NCBI GenBank assembly: GCA_964421875.1 | Contig: CAYQZD010000006.1 | Span: 1-61,040 of the forward strand | Length of the DNA: 61,040 nucleotides | Source of the DNA: CAYQZD01 sp964421875 | GTDB taxonomy: Bacteria; Electryoneota; Tariuqbacteria; Tariuqbacterales; Tariuqbacteraceae | Reading direction: 5' to 3' | Part shown: one piece after another, positions 1 to 10,600 of the stretch | How positions within the stretch are numbered: position 1 is the first letter of the stretch | Layout of the letters: every line of letters begins with the position of its first letter | Translations under genes and position numbers: made by a program | Notes under the pieces: model-generated | Told to the model about the DNA's origin: nothing | Seen by the model: the letters and a program-made list of their open reading frames with translations, nothing else | The model's database searches: none

Positions 1-247
1 AAATAACTATTTCTCTCATTGATAATGCACACTATTATTCGCCCCCATTAATAATAATAGGACAGACTTTTCTAAATCGCTGAAATTATAAGTATTAATC
101 ATGTAGATTCTGTTAATCCTGTCAATATTCAATATAATTCAGGTCAATATCCTGATAAGTAAGGACATCGATCTGCCGGGAAACTCGCGAATATTTGTTT
201 TGTCATCCGAACAGACCTCTTAAAAAAAATATATGAGACGATTCTGA

Positions 248-1336
248 ATGAAGGGTAAGTTTTTCATCGGGATAGCGGTATCCCTCCTGTTCATATACCT
301 CTCCTTCTGGAAACCCAACCTGCCGCTGATATTTCAGGGCGCGGTTGGAGCAGGTTTGTTTGGAGCGGCCCGTATAGACGTGAAACAACTGCTGCCGGCG
401 CTCGCATCGGCGAATTACTTGATACTCACCGGAATGATACTGATGGCGTATTTCGGCTGGTGGATTAGAGCCTGGAGATGGCAGATCATTGCCCGCCCTG
501 TGGCGCAGGTTAAAGCGGTCCCCGCTTTCAATGCATTGATGATTGGTTATCTGGGAAACAATGTGCTGCCGATGCGAGCCGGAGAATTATTAAGGTCGTT
601 CCTCGTTAGTAAAAGAGCGGATATGCCCGTCTCTTCAGCGCTCGCTACGGTAGTGGTGGAAAGAGTCATCGATGTCCTGATGCTGATGCTCTGTTTTGGT
701 CTGAGTATGATACTGTTTCCTATTCCCGGTCCCGTCCGTAAAGGCGGAGTGATGGTAATGTTGGGAGTGGCGGTGGCGGTTGTGTTCCTGCTGCTGCTGC
801 TCTACAGACGCGACAACGCGATGAAGTTAGCGGAAACAATCCTTAGAATCACACCGGCCGGCATTAGATTGCGCCTGATGAGAATCATCGCTGAATTCGC
901 CGACGGACTGGAGATCTTCCGCCAGGGGAAAAATCTCTTCCTGATGACTGCCTGGACCCTGATTATGTGGACCATATACCTCCTGGTAATATACTGCTCC
1001 CTCTACCTCCTGAATTTCATCTCCCCTGAGTTTCCTATGGTTCAAGACGCGCCTTTCACTACAGCGTTGGTAATGCTCACGCTGAGCACTCTCGGCATCG
1101 CTGTCCCTTCAGCCCCTGCGGCGGTGGGAACCTACCATGGAATCTGTCTCTTCGGATTAAGCCTGTTTAAAATACCCTATGAAATCGGAATGAGCTACGC
1201 CATATTGATACACGCCGCCAATTTCGTCCCTATGACCATCGTCGGTATCTTCTGTCTTTTCAGTGAAGGATTGAAACTTGCGGAAGTCTCCGGTATGGCT
1301 CGAAACAAAGAGAAAATGGAAAAAATTAAAGTATGA
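248..1336 (+). CDS. Flippase-like membrane protein, LPG synthase TM / UPF0104 family
   Basis: A 362-residue polytopic inner-membrane protein with about eight hydrophobic segments (roughly residues 3-20, 55-72, 93-115, 128-159, 168-186, 229-254, 270-306, 314-340). Family hallmarks are visible: NNVLPMRAGELLRS near residue 105, VVVERVIDVLML near 135 and a late VPSAPAAVGTYHG loop. This fold occurs as the membrane domain of lysylphosphatidylglycerol synthases and as stand-alone proteins linked to lipid or glycan transport. No aminoacyl-transferase domain is attached, so transferase activity is not implied. Its stop overlaps the start of the next gene by 4 bp (ATGA), so the two are probably translated together. 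The exact substrate is unknown. Confidence 0.85.
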   Translation: MKGKFFIGIAVSLLFIYLSFWKPNLPLIFQGAVGAGLFGAARIDVKQLLPALASANYLILTGMILMAYFGWWIRAWRWQIIARPVAQVKAVPAFNALMIGYLGNNVLPMRAGELLRSFLVSKRADMPVSSALATVVVERVIDVLMLMLCFGLSMILFPIPGPVRKGGVMVMLGVAVAVVFLLLLLYRRDNAMKLAETILRITPAGIRLRLMRIIAEFADGLEIFRQGKNLFLMTAWTLIMWTIYLLVIYCSLYLLNFISPEFPMVQDAPFTTALVMLTLSTLGIAVPSAPAAVGTYHGICLFGLSLFKIPYEIGMSYAILIHAANFVPMTIVGIFCLFSEGLKLAEVSGMARNKEKMEKIKV

Positions 1337-2085
1337 TTGACCTTCACGCACATATCCTCCCCGGAGTCGATGACGGTCCCAAACACATCGAAAGCTCTCT
1401 GAAAATGCTGCGGATGGCGGCCAGCGATGGGATTAAAGAAATTGTGGCGACTCCCCATATCTTGGGTGGTATCGATAAACGGCAAAACGATTTCTTGTTA
1501 AGTAAGTTCGAGGAACTGACTGATGCGGCGGCGCAAGAAGGAATAAAGATTAAAATCCACCTCGCCGCGGAAATTTATATCAATCCCCATATCGAAGACC
1601 TAATTGAATATCCCTGCTGCACTTTCGATGGGAAAGGACGGTTCGTGCTGGTGGAGTTTCCTATGAACGGCCTCCCTTTTGGATATGAATCAATACTGAG
1701 GAGGCTTGTGGACAACGGAATAGTGTCGATTGTGGCGCATCCCGAAAGAAACTATCAAATCTCCAAGAATAACGGGATCGCCCGAAAAATAATCGATGCC
1801 GGCGCTGTTTTGCAGGTTAACGCCGGGAGCCTGCTGGGTGTTTTCGGACGCAGGGTGAAGAAAGCCGCCTATAGATTACTCGAAAGTAATATGGTCTATG
1901 TGGTCGCCAGTGACGCCCATAACCATAGAAGCCGCCCGCCCCAACTGAGCGCTGTGAAGGAACACATTATAAAACTGACGGATGACGAAACCGCCCAAGA
2001 CCTGATTAATAACAATCCCGATTTCATCCTGTCAGCCAACGCTTTGAAAAACATCATGGAGCCTTCATTCGGAGAAACCGATTAG
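1333..2085 (+). CDS. CpsB/CapC-type PHP-domain tyrosine-protein phosphatase
   Basis: A 250-residue PHP-fold metallohydrolase. The metal-binding motifs are all present: HAHILPGVDDG at residue 5, ATPH near 40, VAHPERN near 138 and ASDAHNH near 195. Relatives are manganese-dependent tyrosine phosphatases that control polysaccharide export in Gram-positive and many Gram-negative bacteria. Translation is coupled to the upstream flippase-like gene through an ATGA overlap, which fits a role in surface glycan or lipid assembly. No matching tyrosine kinase is in the window. A histidinol-phosphatase-like activity is the main alternative. Confidence 0.88.
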   Translation: MIDLHAHILPGVDDGPKHIESSLKMLRMAASDGIKEIVATPHILGGIDKRQNDFLLSKFEELTDAAAQEGIKIKIHLAAEIYINPHIEDLIEYPCCTFDGKGRFVLVEFPMNGLPFGYESILRRLVDNGIVSIVAHPERNYQISKNNGIARKIIDAGAVLQVNAGSLLGVFGRRVKKAAYRLLESNMVYVVASDAHNHRSRPPQLSAVKEHIIKLTDDETAQDLINNNPDFILSANALKNIMEPSFGETD

Positions 2086-2526
2086 AGTATCGAACTTACG
2101 AATGAATCTTAAAGTTATTTATGTAAAATATGACAAGACAAGGGATGTCATTCCCGCGACCTGTGCGCCACACGGCGTAAGCCGGAATCCATATTGTCGT
2201 GGCGCAGGGTCTCCGCACCCTGCGCCATATACCTATAAATCAATTGGTTGCTGTCGAATGTGGAGAGTCAACAGCATACATTAAGCGTTTGGGCAAAAGC
2301 CCCTGAAAAGAATTGCGTGTAATAATTGTCATTCCCGCGAAAGCGGGAATCCATCTTCTTGTATTTATATGTGTTATTGGACTCCCACTTTCGTGGGAGT
2401 GACATACTATAGGACAACCTTTTTTTTGGAATCACTATAATTTTAAATTAAAATCCTGTAAATTTTGTTAATCCTGTCTATTATAATTAATTTATGAATA
2501 ATACAGGCTAAATAATCGAGATAATA
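2086..2526. repeat. Gene-free stretch of dispersed palindromic repeats
   Basis: No convincing gene is present. The stretch holds a two-hairpin element (2201-2226 and 2250-2275), then a palindrome of the CATTCCCGCGAAAGCGGGAAT type at about 2330-2352, then its relative with a CCCACTTTCGTGGG core at about 2383-2396. All belong to repeat families seen many times in this window. The 60-codon frame at 2102-2284 is made mostly of repeat sequence and is rejected. Confidence 0.75.
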
Positions 2527-3402
2527 ATGCTGAAAATCAACCGTGAAAAACTGGTTATGCAGGCTGTGGTCGGGGAAATATCCCATCCCGCAGCCAGACC
2601 ATCACCCTATAGGATCGACCCCGACGGCGTTCCCAAAGCGCTGCCTACAGTAGGCTCGATATGCTATAATGTCAAAATCGGAGACTATGTCACTGCCTTC
2701 GCCGGAGACCATATTGAACCGGGAGTATCCATCAAAAACAAGGAGAAGGCTGCCGGAGCCGCCGATCCTAACCTGGGGCTTACTCTCCTATCCTGCATCG
2801 GAAACAGAGCCGCGGTAATCACCGGCGACGCTAAAGGCGACGTCGGAGTCGTTACCGGCAAGCATGGCGGAATCGAACACGTCTTGGTGTATTTCCCCCA
2901 AGCCACGCTGGAAAAGCTGGTCATTGGCGATAAAATTCAAATCAGAGCCTATGGATTGGGAACGGAGCTCCTCGAATTCCCCACCGTGAAAATAATGAAC
3001 CTCGACCCCGGACTCCTGGAAAAAATCGACTTAGCCTCTGATAACGGAACAATCCGCTTCCCCGTAACCCACCTCATACCCGCCAAAGTCATGGGGTCCG
3101 GACTGGGGAAAGACAACACCTACATCGGCGATTACGACATCCAAATGTTCGACCAGGGAGTGGTGAAAGAGTTCAAGCTGGACACGATGCGGTTTGGCGA
3201 CTTCGTAGCCATTACCGACGCCGACCATACCTTCGGCAGAACCTGGAGGGAAGGAGCGGTATCGGTGGGAGTGGTGGTGCATTCAGCCTGCACTATGGCT
3301 GGACACGGCCCCGGAGTAACCACGGTGATGACTTCCCGAACCGGGCTCATCGAACCGGTAATTACTCCCGACGCCAACCTCACGAAGTATCTTGAGGTTT
3401 AG
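2527..3402 (+). CDS. DUF4438 domain-containing protein
   Basis: A 291-residue soluble protein matching the DUF4438 family along its length: an N-terminal GEISHPAARPSPYRI segment, the glycine-rich GDHIEPGVSI near residue 61, and a C-terminal GVVVHSACTMAGHGPGVTT near 249. The family is conserved in anaerobic bacteria and archaea but has no assigned reaction. No signal peptide or membrane segment is visible. It stands alone between repeat-rich gaps, so context adds nothing. The ATG start lies after an AT-rich leader with no strong ribosome-binding site. Confidence 0.85.
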   Translation: MLKINREKLVMQAVVGEISHPAARPSPYRIDPDGVPKALPTVGSICYNVKIGDYVTAFAGDHIEPGVSIKNKEKAAGAADPNLGLTLLSCIGNRAAVITGDAKGDVGVVTGKHGGIEHVLVYFPQATLEKLVIGDKIQIRAYGLGTELLEFPTVKIMNLDPGLLEKIDLASDNGTIRFPVTHLIPAKVMGSGLGKDNTYIGDYDIQMFDQGVVKEFKLDTMRFGDFVAITDADHTFGRTWREGAVSVGVVVHSACTMAGHGPGVTTVMTSRTGLIEPVITPDANLTKYLEV

Positions 3403-3805
3403 CCGTTCCTGCGCCTCCGGTGCACTAAATCACCGCATTTAAGCGGTTTCTAAGTTATTTTATAATCATTCAGGCGCAGCCGGAATCCTTCCTCGTTCCC
3501 GCGCTCCGGCGTGGGAACGCATAATCGCCTGAGTGCTATAATTCGTTTAATTCGTTTAATTCGTTGTGAATATAACCTTATAATAAACATATATATATCA
3601 TTTTATACCTACAGACTTGCCAACAACCATGGTGTCGAATCTCCGCACCCGGCACCAAATGATTATTGATACTTAATATGCAGTCGAATTCGGAGATTCG
3701 ACAATACACTTGAGTATTTGTCTAAAGTCCCATCAATACTTTTTTACTTGCAGACTTGTTTACTTGAGGACTTGTTGACTATCTTATAATTTTAAGGTAT
3801 ACAAC
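3403..3805. repeat. Gene-free stretch: palindromes and ACTTG-rich array
   Basis: No gene seen. Contents include a palindrome CGTTCCCGCGCTCCGGCGTG family copy near 3495-3520, a two-hairpin element (3631-3656 and 3682-3703), and a run of degenerate ACTTG units near 3738-3780 just upstream of the HD-domain gene. Confidence 0.7.
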
Positions 3806-4342
3806 ATGACACTAACTGAAATCCTGCCCCAAATCGAAAGCATCGCCGACGCCGATCTGAAAAAGAAAACCGTTCGCTGCCTCGACCTGGCGCTGAAGCG
3901 CGGAGGATGGATTGCGGATGATTTGGAGAAAATCCCCTTCACCCTGCTGATTAAAGAATGTCCGGTATCCCTGGCTCAACACACCAGGGCGGTGACCGAC
4001 CTCTCGCTGAAAGCGTATGCTATTTTCTCCCAGGAATACGCCAATTACTACACGCTGAACCGAGATCTCTTGCTGGCGGGAGCGCTTCTGCATGATGTCG
4101 GTAAAATTCTGGAGTACAAACGGGAGAATGGAGAATACTCCAAAAGCGCCTCCGGCAAAATCCTCCGACACCCCTTCTCCGGAGCGAATTTAGCCGCCGA
4201 ATGCGGCCTCCCCGATGAAGTGGTGCATATCATCGCAGTGCACGCGCACGAAGGCGACGCCGGCTACCGCACCCCGGAAGCCCGAATCGTCAACCACGCC
4301 GATTTTATGAACTTCGAACCGCTAAGGGATTTACTGAAATAG
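3806..4342 (+). CDS. HD-domain phosphohydrolase
   Basis: A 178-residue cytoplasmic HD-superfamily protein. The metal ligands are seen as QHTRAV near residue 56, GALLHDVGK near 92 and HAHEGD near 147. The family hydrolyses phosphate esters, often of nucleotides; the substrate here is unknown. The stop is followed after 2 bp by the HAD hydrolase start, so the two phosphohydrolases form an operon. Confidence 0.82.
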   Translation: MTLTEILPQIESIADADLKKKTVRCLDLALKRGGWIADDLEKIPFTLLIKECPVSLAQHTRAVTDLSLKAYAIFSQEYANYYTLNRDLLLAGALLHDVGKILEYKRENGEYSKSASGKILRHPFSGANLAAECGLPDEVVHIIAVHAHEGDAGYRTPEARIVNHADFMNFEPLRDLLK

Positions 4343-4344
4343 CG

Positions 4345-5010
4345 ATGAACGCTTCGAGCGGTAAATTCCAGGCGGTCATCTTCGACTTCGACGGTGTCCT
4401 GGTCGATTCTATGGGTAAACACGTCCAAGCCTGGATAAAAGCCTGCAAAGAAATCGGCCTCGAAATCGAATCCCGGAACATCCTCCTCCGGGAAGGTGAA
4501 AGAGCCTACGATACCACGGAAAACCTCTTGAAACTGGCGGGACGGGATTATTCCCCTTCAGCGGTAAGGAGACTGCTCGACCGGAAACGAAGTCTTTACG
4601 CTGAAACCGCCCCTGAAGGATTAGTCCCCGAAGCCGATGAACTGCTAATGGAACTGAAAACCGCCGGGTTCAAACTCGCCCTCGCCACCGGAACTGTTCA
4701 TGAAAATATAGACCTGGTGACCACCCAGCAAGAGAAAGCTCTGTTCGATGTAATCATCACTGCCCTGGATGTGCAAAAAGGAAAACCGCACCCTGAGCCT
4801 TACATCAAAGCCGCCGCTCTACTGGCAATACACCCCGAAAAATGTCTCGTAGTGGAAAACGCTCCCCTGGGGATAAAGTCTGCCAAGGCTGCGGGGATGT
4901 TCGTCGCAGCCCTAACCCGAACCCTGCCCCCGGAAAAGCTCCGGGAAGCGGATTGGATTATTACGGAATTAATCCAAATTAAGGATATCTTAAACCTTAA
5001 TCGAGGATAA
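4345..5010 (+). CDS. HAD-superfamily hydrolase, beta-phosphoglucomutase-like
   Basis: A 221-residue HAD hydrolase. Motif I is FDFDGVLVDS (nucleophile Asp near residue 14), motif II is LATGT near 115, and motifs III/IV are KGKPHPEPY near 149 and VVENAPLGIKSAKAAGM near 172. The helical cap between motifs I and II places it with subfamily IA enzymes such as phosphoglycolate phosphatase and beta-phosphoglucomutase. Motif IV reads VEN where VED is usual. It follows the HD gene by 2 bp. The true substrate cannot be read from sequence. Confidence 0.85.
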   Translation: MNASSGKFQAVIFDFDGVLVDSMGKHVQAWIKACKEIGLEIESRNILLREGERAYDTTENLLKLAGRDYSPSAVRRLLDRKRSLYAETAPEGLVPEADELLMELKTAGFKLALATGTVHENIDLVTTQQEKALFDVIITALDVQKGKPHPEPYIKAAALLAIHPEKCLVVENAPLGIKSAKAAGMFVAALTRTLPPEKLREADWIITELIQIKDILNLNRG

Positions 5011-5106
5011 CTATCGCGTTCTTATGCAAATTAGCCTGAAAATGTTGCCGGTTTAATCTTAAAACAGCGGTGGCCTCAATAAGCGTACCGCTCCTGCTTA
5101 GAAGGG

Positions 5107-5200
5107 GGGGGACTTTCTAGGGCGGACTTGTTAACTTGCCGACCTGTGAACTTGCCGACTTGTAAACTTGTAATCTTGCGAACTTTCAAACTTATATTAA
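5107..5200 (+). repeat. Degenerate ACTTG direct-repeat array
   Basis: Between the HAD gene and fbp, the pentamer ACTTG or a close variant recurs about eight times at 7-10 bp spacing (for example GACTTGTTAACTTG, GACTTGTAAACTTG). Similar shorter runs lie at about 3738-3780 and 7345-7370. Origin unknown. Confidence 0.6.
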
Positions 5201-5226
5201 TAAAAATATTATAGGAGAATAATGGT

Positions 5227-6246
5227 ATGCGCGTGCAAAGTCTGATGACCATTGAACGGCATATCATGCAGCAGGAACGGAAACACCCCCAAGCCACTGG
5301 GGAATTCTCAAATCTACTATACGACCTGGCCCTGGCGGGAAAAGTGGTCTCTCGCGAAGTGAACAAAGCGGGACTGCTGGACATCATCGGTTACACCGGC
5401 TACAGCAATGTCCAGGAAGAGCAGGTGAGAAAACTGGATGAATACGCTAACCAGTCTTTCCACCAAACCCTGCTTAACCACGGCAGAATTTGCGTGATGA
5501 CCACCGAGGAGAATGTGGAAGCGGTTCATGTTCCCAAGGGTGTTGTCCCCGGCAGATATGCCGTAAATATCGACCCCCTCGACGGCTCCTCGAACATCGA
5601 CGCCAATGTGAGTATCGGCACTATTTTCGGTATCCATCGCAAGGTCTCTAAAGCCCCCGATGGAACGGAGGATGACTGTCTGCAGGTGGGGAGGAAACTG
5701 GCGGCGGCGGGGTATATTGTTTATGGTTCGTCAACTATTATGGTCTACACCACCGGCAACGGTGTTCACGCCTTTACCCTCGACCCCTCCGTAGGAGAAT
5801 TCCTCCTCTCAAACGAGGGCGTAAAAATCCCCCATAAAGGCAGAATTTATAGCATAAATGACGGAAATTACAATTTCTGGACCGAAGGAACCCGAAGATA
5901 CATCGATTATCTGCGGGAAAAAGACGAAGAGACCGGACGACCTTACACCAGCCGCTATATCGGTTCTTTAGTTGCCGATTTTCACCGAAACCTACTCTAT
6001 GGAGGGATATTTCTTTATCCCCTGGATTATAAAAAGCCCGAAAAACCGCAGGGCAAACTGCGCCTGCTCTATGAAGCTCAACCGCTGGGGATGATTGTCG
6101 AGCAAGCCGGAGGAGTGGCAACCGATGGCAAAATAAATATCCTCGATATAGTCCCCGAACGGCTGCACCAGAGGGTCCCCCTGATTATAGGAAGTAAATG
6201 GGACGTGGACAAGTATATGGAGTTCGTAAATAAATATGACAACTGA
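5227..6246 (+). CDS. fbp: Class I fructose-1,6-bisphosphatase
   Basis: A 339-residue class I FBPase, the usual length. It hydrolyses fructose 1,6-bisphosphate to fructose 6-phosphate in gluconeogenesis. Visible signatures are a metal-binding DPLDGSSNIDANVSIG near residue 118, MTTEE near 92 and a C-terminal LYEAQPLGMIVEQAGG near 281, which carries the last metal-binding Glu. The gene ends in TGA and overlaps the start of the HDOD gene by 11 bp. Two ATGs at 5222 and 5227 are close together; only 5227 is in frame. Confidence 0.96.
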   Translation: MRVQSLMTIERHIMQQERKHPQATGEFSNLLYDLALAGKVVSREVNKAGLLDIIGYTGYSNVQEEQVRKLDEYANQSFHQTLLNHGRICVMTTEENVEAVHVPKGVVPGRYAVNIDPLDGSSNIDANVSIGTIFGIHRKVSKAPDGTEDDCLQVGRKLAAAGYIVYGSSTIMVYTTGNGVHAFTLDPSVGEFLLSNEGVKIPHKGRIYSINDGNYNFWTEGTRRYIDYLREKDEETGRPYTSRYIGSLVADFHRNLLYGGIFLYPLDYKKPEKPQGKLRLLYEAQPLGMIVEQAGGVATDGKINILDIVPERLHQRVPLIIGSKWDVDKYMEFVNKYDN

Positions 6247-7114
6247 TACCGAACCAGGCAGGATGCGGAAGGAAATATTGAACAGGCTGGAGGATAAAAA
6301 CGCCCTGCCTCCCCTTCCGGACATCCTCATACGCCTCGATGAGATGCTGAGCGACCCTGGAATCACCATCTCTGACCTGGCGAAACTGATTGAAATGGAG
6401 CCTGTGATGGCAGGCCGGCTGATGAAATGGGCCAATGGAGCCCTCTATGGGGGGCGGGAAGAAGTTAGAACCCTGAATTTAGCCATCGCCCGCCTGGGGC
6501 TGTACCTCGTCCGCGACCTGGTATATTCTATGGCTCTCCCCCGCCTCTTCATCGGAAGTAAAGTTATCAACCACCGACAGTTCTGGAAGCATTCGCTGGC
6601 GGTGGCGTTCTTAGCCAAAGCCCTCTCCCGAAAAATCGGCGCCTCGGAGGAAGAGCAGGACCTGGCATATATCTCCGGACTGATGCATGACCTGGGACTA
6701 CTGGTCTTCGCCACCCTGATTCCGGAGGAATACGCCCAATTCCTGAACGATACGCTGCAAGCGCAAAAAAACCTTGAAACTCAGGAGGAAACGGAGCTGG
6801 GAATCGCCCATCCTGAATTGGGCGCAATTTTCATCGCTAAATGGTGGAATATGCCCTTCCCCGTGGCGTTGGCGGTAAAACAACACCATCTCCCTTTCAA
6901 TCAAGGTCAGCCCCTTCCCCAAGGCTCGCTCTTGGTAAGCGTCGCTAACCTTATATGCAACAGCCAAAAAATCCTCAACGGCGTGGAATGTTTCAAGGAC
7001 GGATTCAGCGAGGACGCCTGGTTCAAACTCGGGCTGCCCCTGGACGACGTCCCCGGCATAATCCAGGAAGTCGAAACCGCCCTGATGGAAGCTGAAGACC
7101 TGCTCGGAGGTTAA
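6236..7114 (+). CDS. HDOD-domain protein
   Basis: A 292-residue HDOD protein. The N-terminus has the family pattern LPPLPDILIRLDEMLSDP near residue 20, followed by an SDLAKLIEMEPVMAGRLMK helix block. It retains an HD pair in SGLMHDLGLLVF near 148, so it may keep metal binding although most HDOD domains are regarded as non-catalytic. HDOD proteins act in bacterial signalling. The start overlaps fbp by 11 bp, and a strong terminator follows at 7150, so fbp and this gene form a short operon. Confidence 0.88.
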   Translation: MTTDTEPGRMRKEILNRLEDKNALPPLPDILIRLDEMLSDPGITISDLAKLIEMEPVMAGRLMKWANGALYGGREEVRTLNLAIARLGLYLVRDLVYSMALPRLFIGSKVINHRQFWKHSLAVAFLAKALSRKIGASEEEQDLAYISGLMHDLGLLVFATLIPEEYAQFLNDTLQAQKNLETQEETELGIAHPELGAIFIAKWWNMPFPVALAVKQHHLPFNQGQPLPQGSLLVSVANLICNSQKILNGVECFKDGFSEDAWFKLGLPLDDVPGIIQEVETALMEAEDLLGG

Positions 7115-7149
7115 GGAACGGGTAATTACGTTATCGTAGCTCAAGAATA

Positions 7150-7180
7150 GGCGGGATAGTATCCCGCCTTTCTCGTTTTC
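7150..7180 (+). terminator. Rho-independent terminator after the HDOD gene
   Basis: Perfect 8-bp stem GGCGGGAT / ATCCCGCC with an AGT loop (7150-7168), followed by a T-rich tail TTTCTCGTTTT. Confidence 0.85.
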
Positions 7181-7660
7181 CTATTCCCCACACACCTCCG
7201 CGTGGGAATGCATACAACAGTTTCTGTCATTGCGAGCGAAGCGAAGCAATCGGGTGATTATCTCGTTCCCACGCTCCTGCGTGGGAATGCATATTTCCTG
7301 TCATTCCCGCGAAAGCGGGAATCCAGGGATCGGTTTCCCTGGCGGACTTGTTACTTGATACTTGATTTGATGTGCCCGCCGGGTCCCCGCACCCGGCGGA
7401 AAAATATTCCGCCCTGAAATTACCAACCGTCATTCCACCCCAACCGGAATTCTTCTTTTCCCCCTTAGAATAAGGGAGTATGAGGGATTTATTCGTTCCC
7501 ACACTCCAGACTGGGAATGCATACAATCGGTGAACTGTGTGCGTAAATTATAATTTCCTACTCGAATAAAAATACTTGATTCTTTCAGAAAAATAAACTA
7601 TTTTTTAAATCTATCTTATGCGCACAATCGCCATCAACAAATAATAAAAAAGGAGAAGAG
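7181..7660. repeat. Gene-free repeat cluster upstream of the sorting-domain gene
   Basis: About 480 bp without a credible gene. It contains copies of the CGTTCCCACGCTCCTGCGTG palindrome family (about 7185-7210, 7263-7290, 7493-7520), a CATTGCGAGCGAAGCGAAGC element at about 7228-7250, a CATTCCCGCGAAAGCGGGAA copy at 7302-7322 and a CCGGGTCCCCGCACCCGG copy near 7380-7398. The last 100 bp are AT-rich and probably hold the promoter of the next gene. The AAGGAGAAGAG ribosome-binding site sits directly before the ATG at 7661. Confidence 0.7.
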
Positions 7661-10600
7661 ATGTTTCTTCGATCTATGGTCATTCTTGCCTTGGTTCTTT
7701 TAATCGCCGCCGCGGGATTTGGAGAACCGTTTACGGCAAATCAAGACAGAGCCAAAGTTGCGGAAATCAATCCCTCACAACCCTGGGCTCCCACCGATGA
7801 AGACTCCGCCATCGTTACGGAAAACTTTGAGTCCGGGATGGGGCAATGGACCACCCAGGATGTCTCCGCCGCAGGTTTCCAGTGGCATATGGACGACTTC
7901 AACGCCTATTCCGGAAACTCCTGGTGGTGCGGCGATTCACTGCTGCAAGGTTATGACAACCACTGGCTGCAGTATATGGTCACACCAATCCTGGATTTCT
8001 CCCTGGCCACCAGTCCCACTCTAACCTTCCAGATGTTCTATGCCGTGGAAGATCCCGCCGGCGCTACCGCGCCCTATGACGGATGGGACGGCTGCAACGT
8101 ATGGGTCTCCACCGACGGCGGCACTAACTGGAACGTAATCGAACCCACTACTCCCGCCTACAATTGCCGAAGCCTCTACAGCTTCGGGATGGAATGGGGA
8201 ATGGGACCCAACATTCCGGGCTGGGGCGGTTCCTCGAATGGCTGGGTGCCAGCCACCTTCGACCTCTCAACCTACGCCGGACAGAGCCAGGTCCAACTCC
8301 GCTTCGCATTCTGCAGCGACCCGGCTTATTGCACCGCCCAAAATCCCGCGATAACAGGTTTCCAGGTTGACAGCGTGCACATTCTGGACGGCACTCGAAC
8401 CATACTGTACAACGACGCCGACAGCACCTTCTATCCCTCGCAGTTCACCTTTGACGCAGGCGGCGCAGCCGGCGATTTCTGGACTATGTCCACTACTTCC
8501 TCCCACAGCCCCACTCACAGTATGTGGTGCGATGTCGCGACACATTACAATCTGTCCAACGCACTGGTCTCACCCTGGATTCATATCCCCCAGGGATTTA
8601 CCTCATACTTCACCTTCTGGCTCTGGTGCGATATGCCCGACTTTGACGGCGACGGCAACAACTCCCTTGAAGATTACTACCACGTCGAAGTCACTACCGA
8701 CGGAGCTCTCTGGAGTGAAATGTTCTATGACTACGGTGACCCCGCCCAGCGCCCCGGAGCCACTGGCTGGGCTCACTATGTGGACAGCCTGCTTTTCAAC
8801 GGAACAATGGACCTGTCGCAGTATGCCGGGCAGGACATCAAACTCCGCTGGAGAGTCATCACCGATGATAACGACGACGGAGGTGTAGGCACCGGATTGT
8901 GGATCGACGATGTCCAGATTTGGGTCTCATCGATGCTAAACGACGACGTGGGGATGACCGGAATGAATGTGCCTTTCCCCACCAGTCTCTCCCAGGATTC
9001 GGTGGAATGCTATGCCCACCTCCGAAATTTCGGAAGGAACAATCAAGGCTCGGTGCCCGCTTACGCCCGCATCGACCAGACAACTCTGATTCCCATTATA
9101 CCGTTCTCGGCTATTCCTTCAAACCAATCTGAAATCAGAAGTTTCTACTTTACACCCACAGCCGTCGGTATCGGCGACCATGACTTCTACGGCTACACCG
9201 GATTGACCTTCGATGAAAATACCGCCAACGACACCGCATACGCCGGATTGGTGACAATTACACCTGAAAATAGCTATGAACTCGGCTATGACGCAAGGCA
9301 GTATACCATTCAGAATGTTTACTACTTCAGCTTCAACGTCGGCTCCGGAGCTATGTGCCGATTCGTTCCCGGAGACCACGCTTTACCCGAAGGAATCAAC
9401 GTCGACCATGCCAAACTGCTGTTCTACACCCCGGGTATCTGCCGCGTGCACCTCTATGACGAAGGCACTCACCTCACACCCGGTGCGGAAATAACAAACT
9501 TCGATGTTACCGTAAACCTCTACCCCGCCTGGACCACAGTTGACTTCTCCAATATCCCCGAAATGCAGAACCGCACCACAGACTTCTGGATTTGGGTCGA
9601 AGTCCTCACCCAGGATCAGGCAAGTATTATGGGCGACGACGCTTTCTTTGGCGAAGGCCACTATTTCCGGTATGACGGCTTGTCTGCCACCGCTGTCGAT
9701 AACCGTGAATACTACATCCGCGTGATGTGCGATGGAGCCGGCTCCCCCCTGACGCCGCCCACCAACCTCGCGGCGGACCTCAATGCCGTTAACGGACAAG
9801 TGACGCTAACCTGGGAATACGAGGGCGGCGGAACCGGTCAAACCGATACCCTAATCTACGATAACGGAACACCCTCCGGTTCCTACAGATGGCCCGGCAA
9901 CACTATGGGAACTCATATGAGCCCCGCAGGACCCTGTCAACTGTTGTCGCTGCTCTATCTGACCACCGTCAATCCCGTGCCCGACAGCACCTTCAACGCT
10001 GAAGTCTATCCCTGGCAGGGCTCGGCTCCCGGAACCAATCTGCTGCATACCCAGAATGCTCTCGCCCTGAATAACGACTGGACTGTAGTGGATGTATCGG
10101 GCGCAAACCTCACCTTCACCGGGGATTTTGTCGCAGGTTTCGGTTCCCTAAATGAAAGCGCTCACATCGGCTACGACGCCGCACATAACAACGGACGCAG
10201 TTGGGACTTCTCAGGAGGCGCTTGGTCGGCCTGGACCGAAGCGTACTTCATCCGCGCCGTGGTGATGTACACCGACGGCTCCATTGAAGTATTGTCCCCG
10301 GTTACCGATATGCCGGAAGCTCTGCCGGTGGCGGCTTCCACCGGAAACGGTAAAATCTCCCGCGATATTAAATATCTGACCGACCCGCCCACCGATCCCT
10401 TCATCGAATTCCGCGTTTACCGCGACCTGGCGATGGTGGGAACTTCCTCCGATACTTTCTACGTGGATCAGCTTCCTTCTCACGGAACCTATTCCTATAC
10501 CGTCACCGCCTACTACGATGAAGGTGAATCCAATCCGGCAGGCCCGGTGACCGTCGATTGGGGCGTTGGTGTGGAAAACCGTCCTTCGGATGTGCTGCCT

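Noticed and set aside
2102..2284. 60-codon frame and similar short frames in gaps (for example 7202-7417, 13828-14016)
   Set aside because: They are built from dispersed palindromic repeats.
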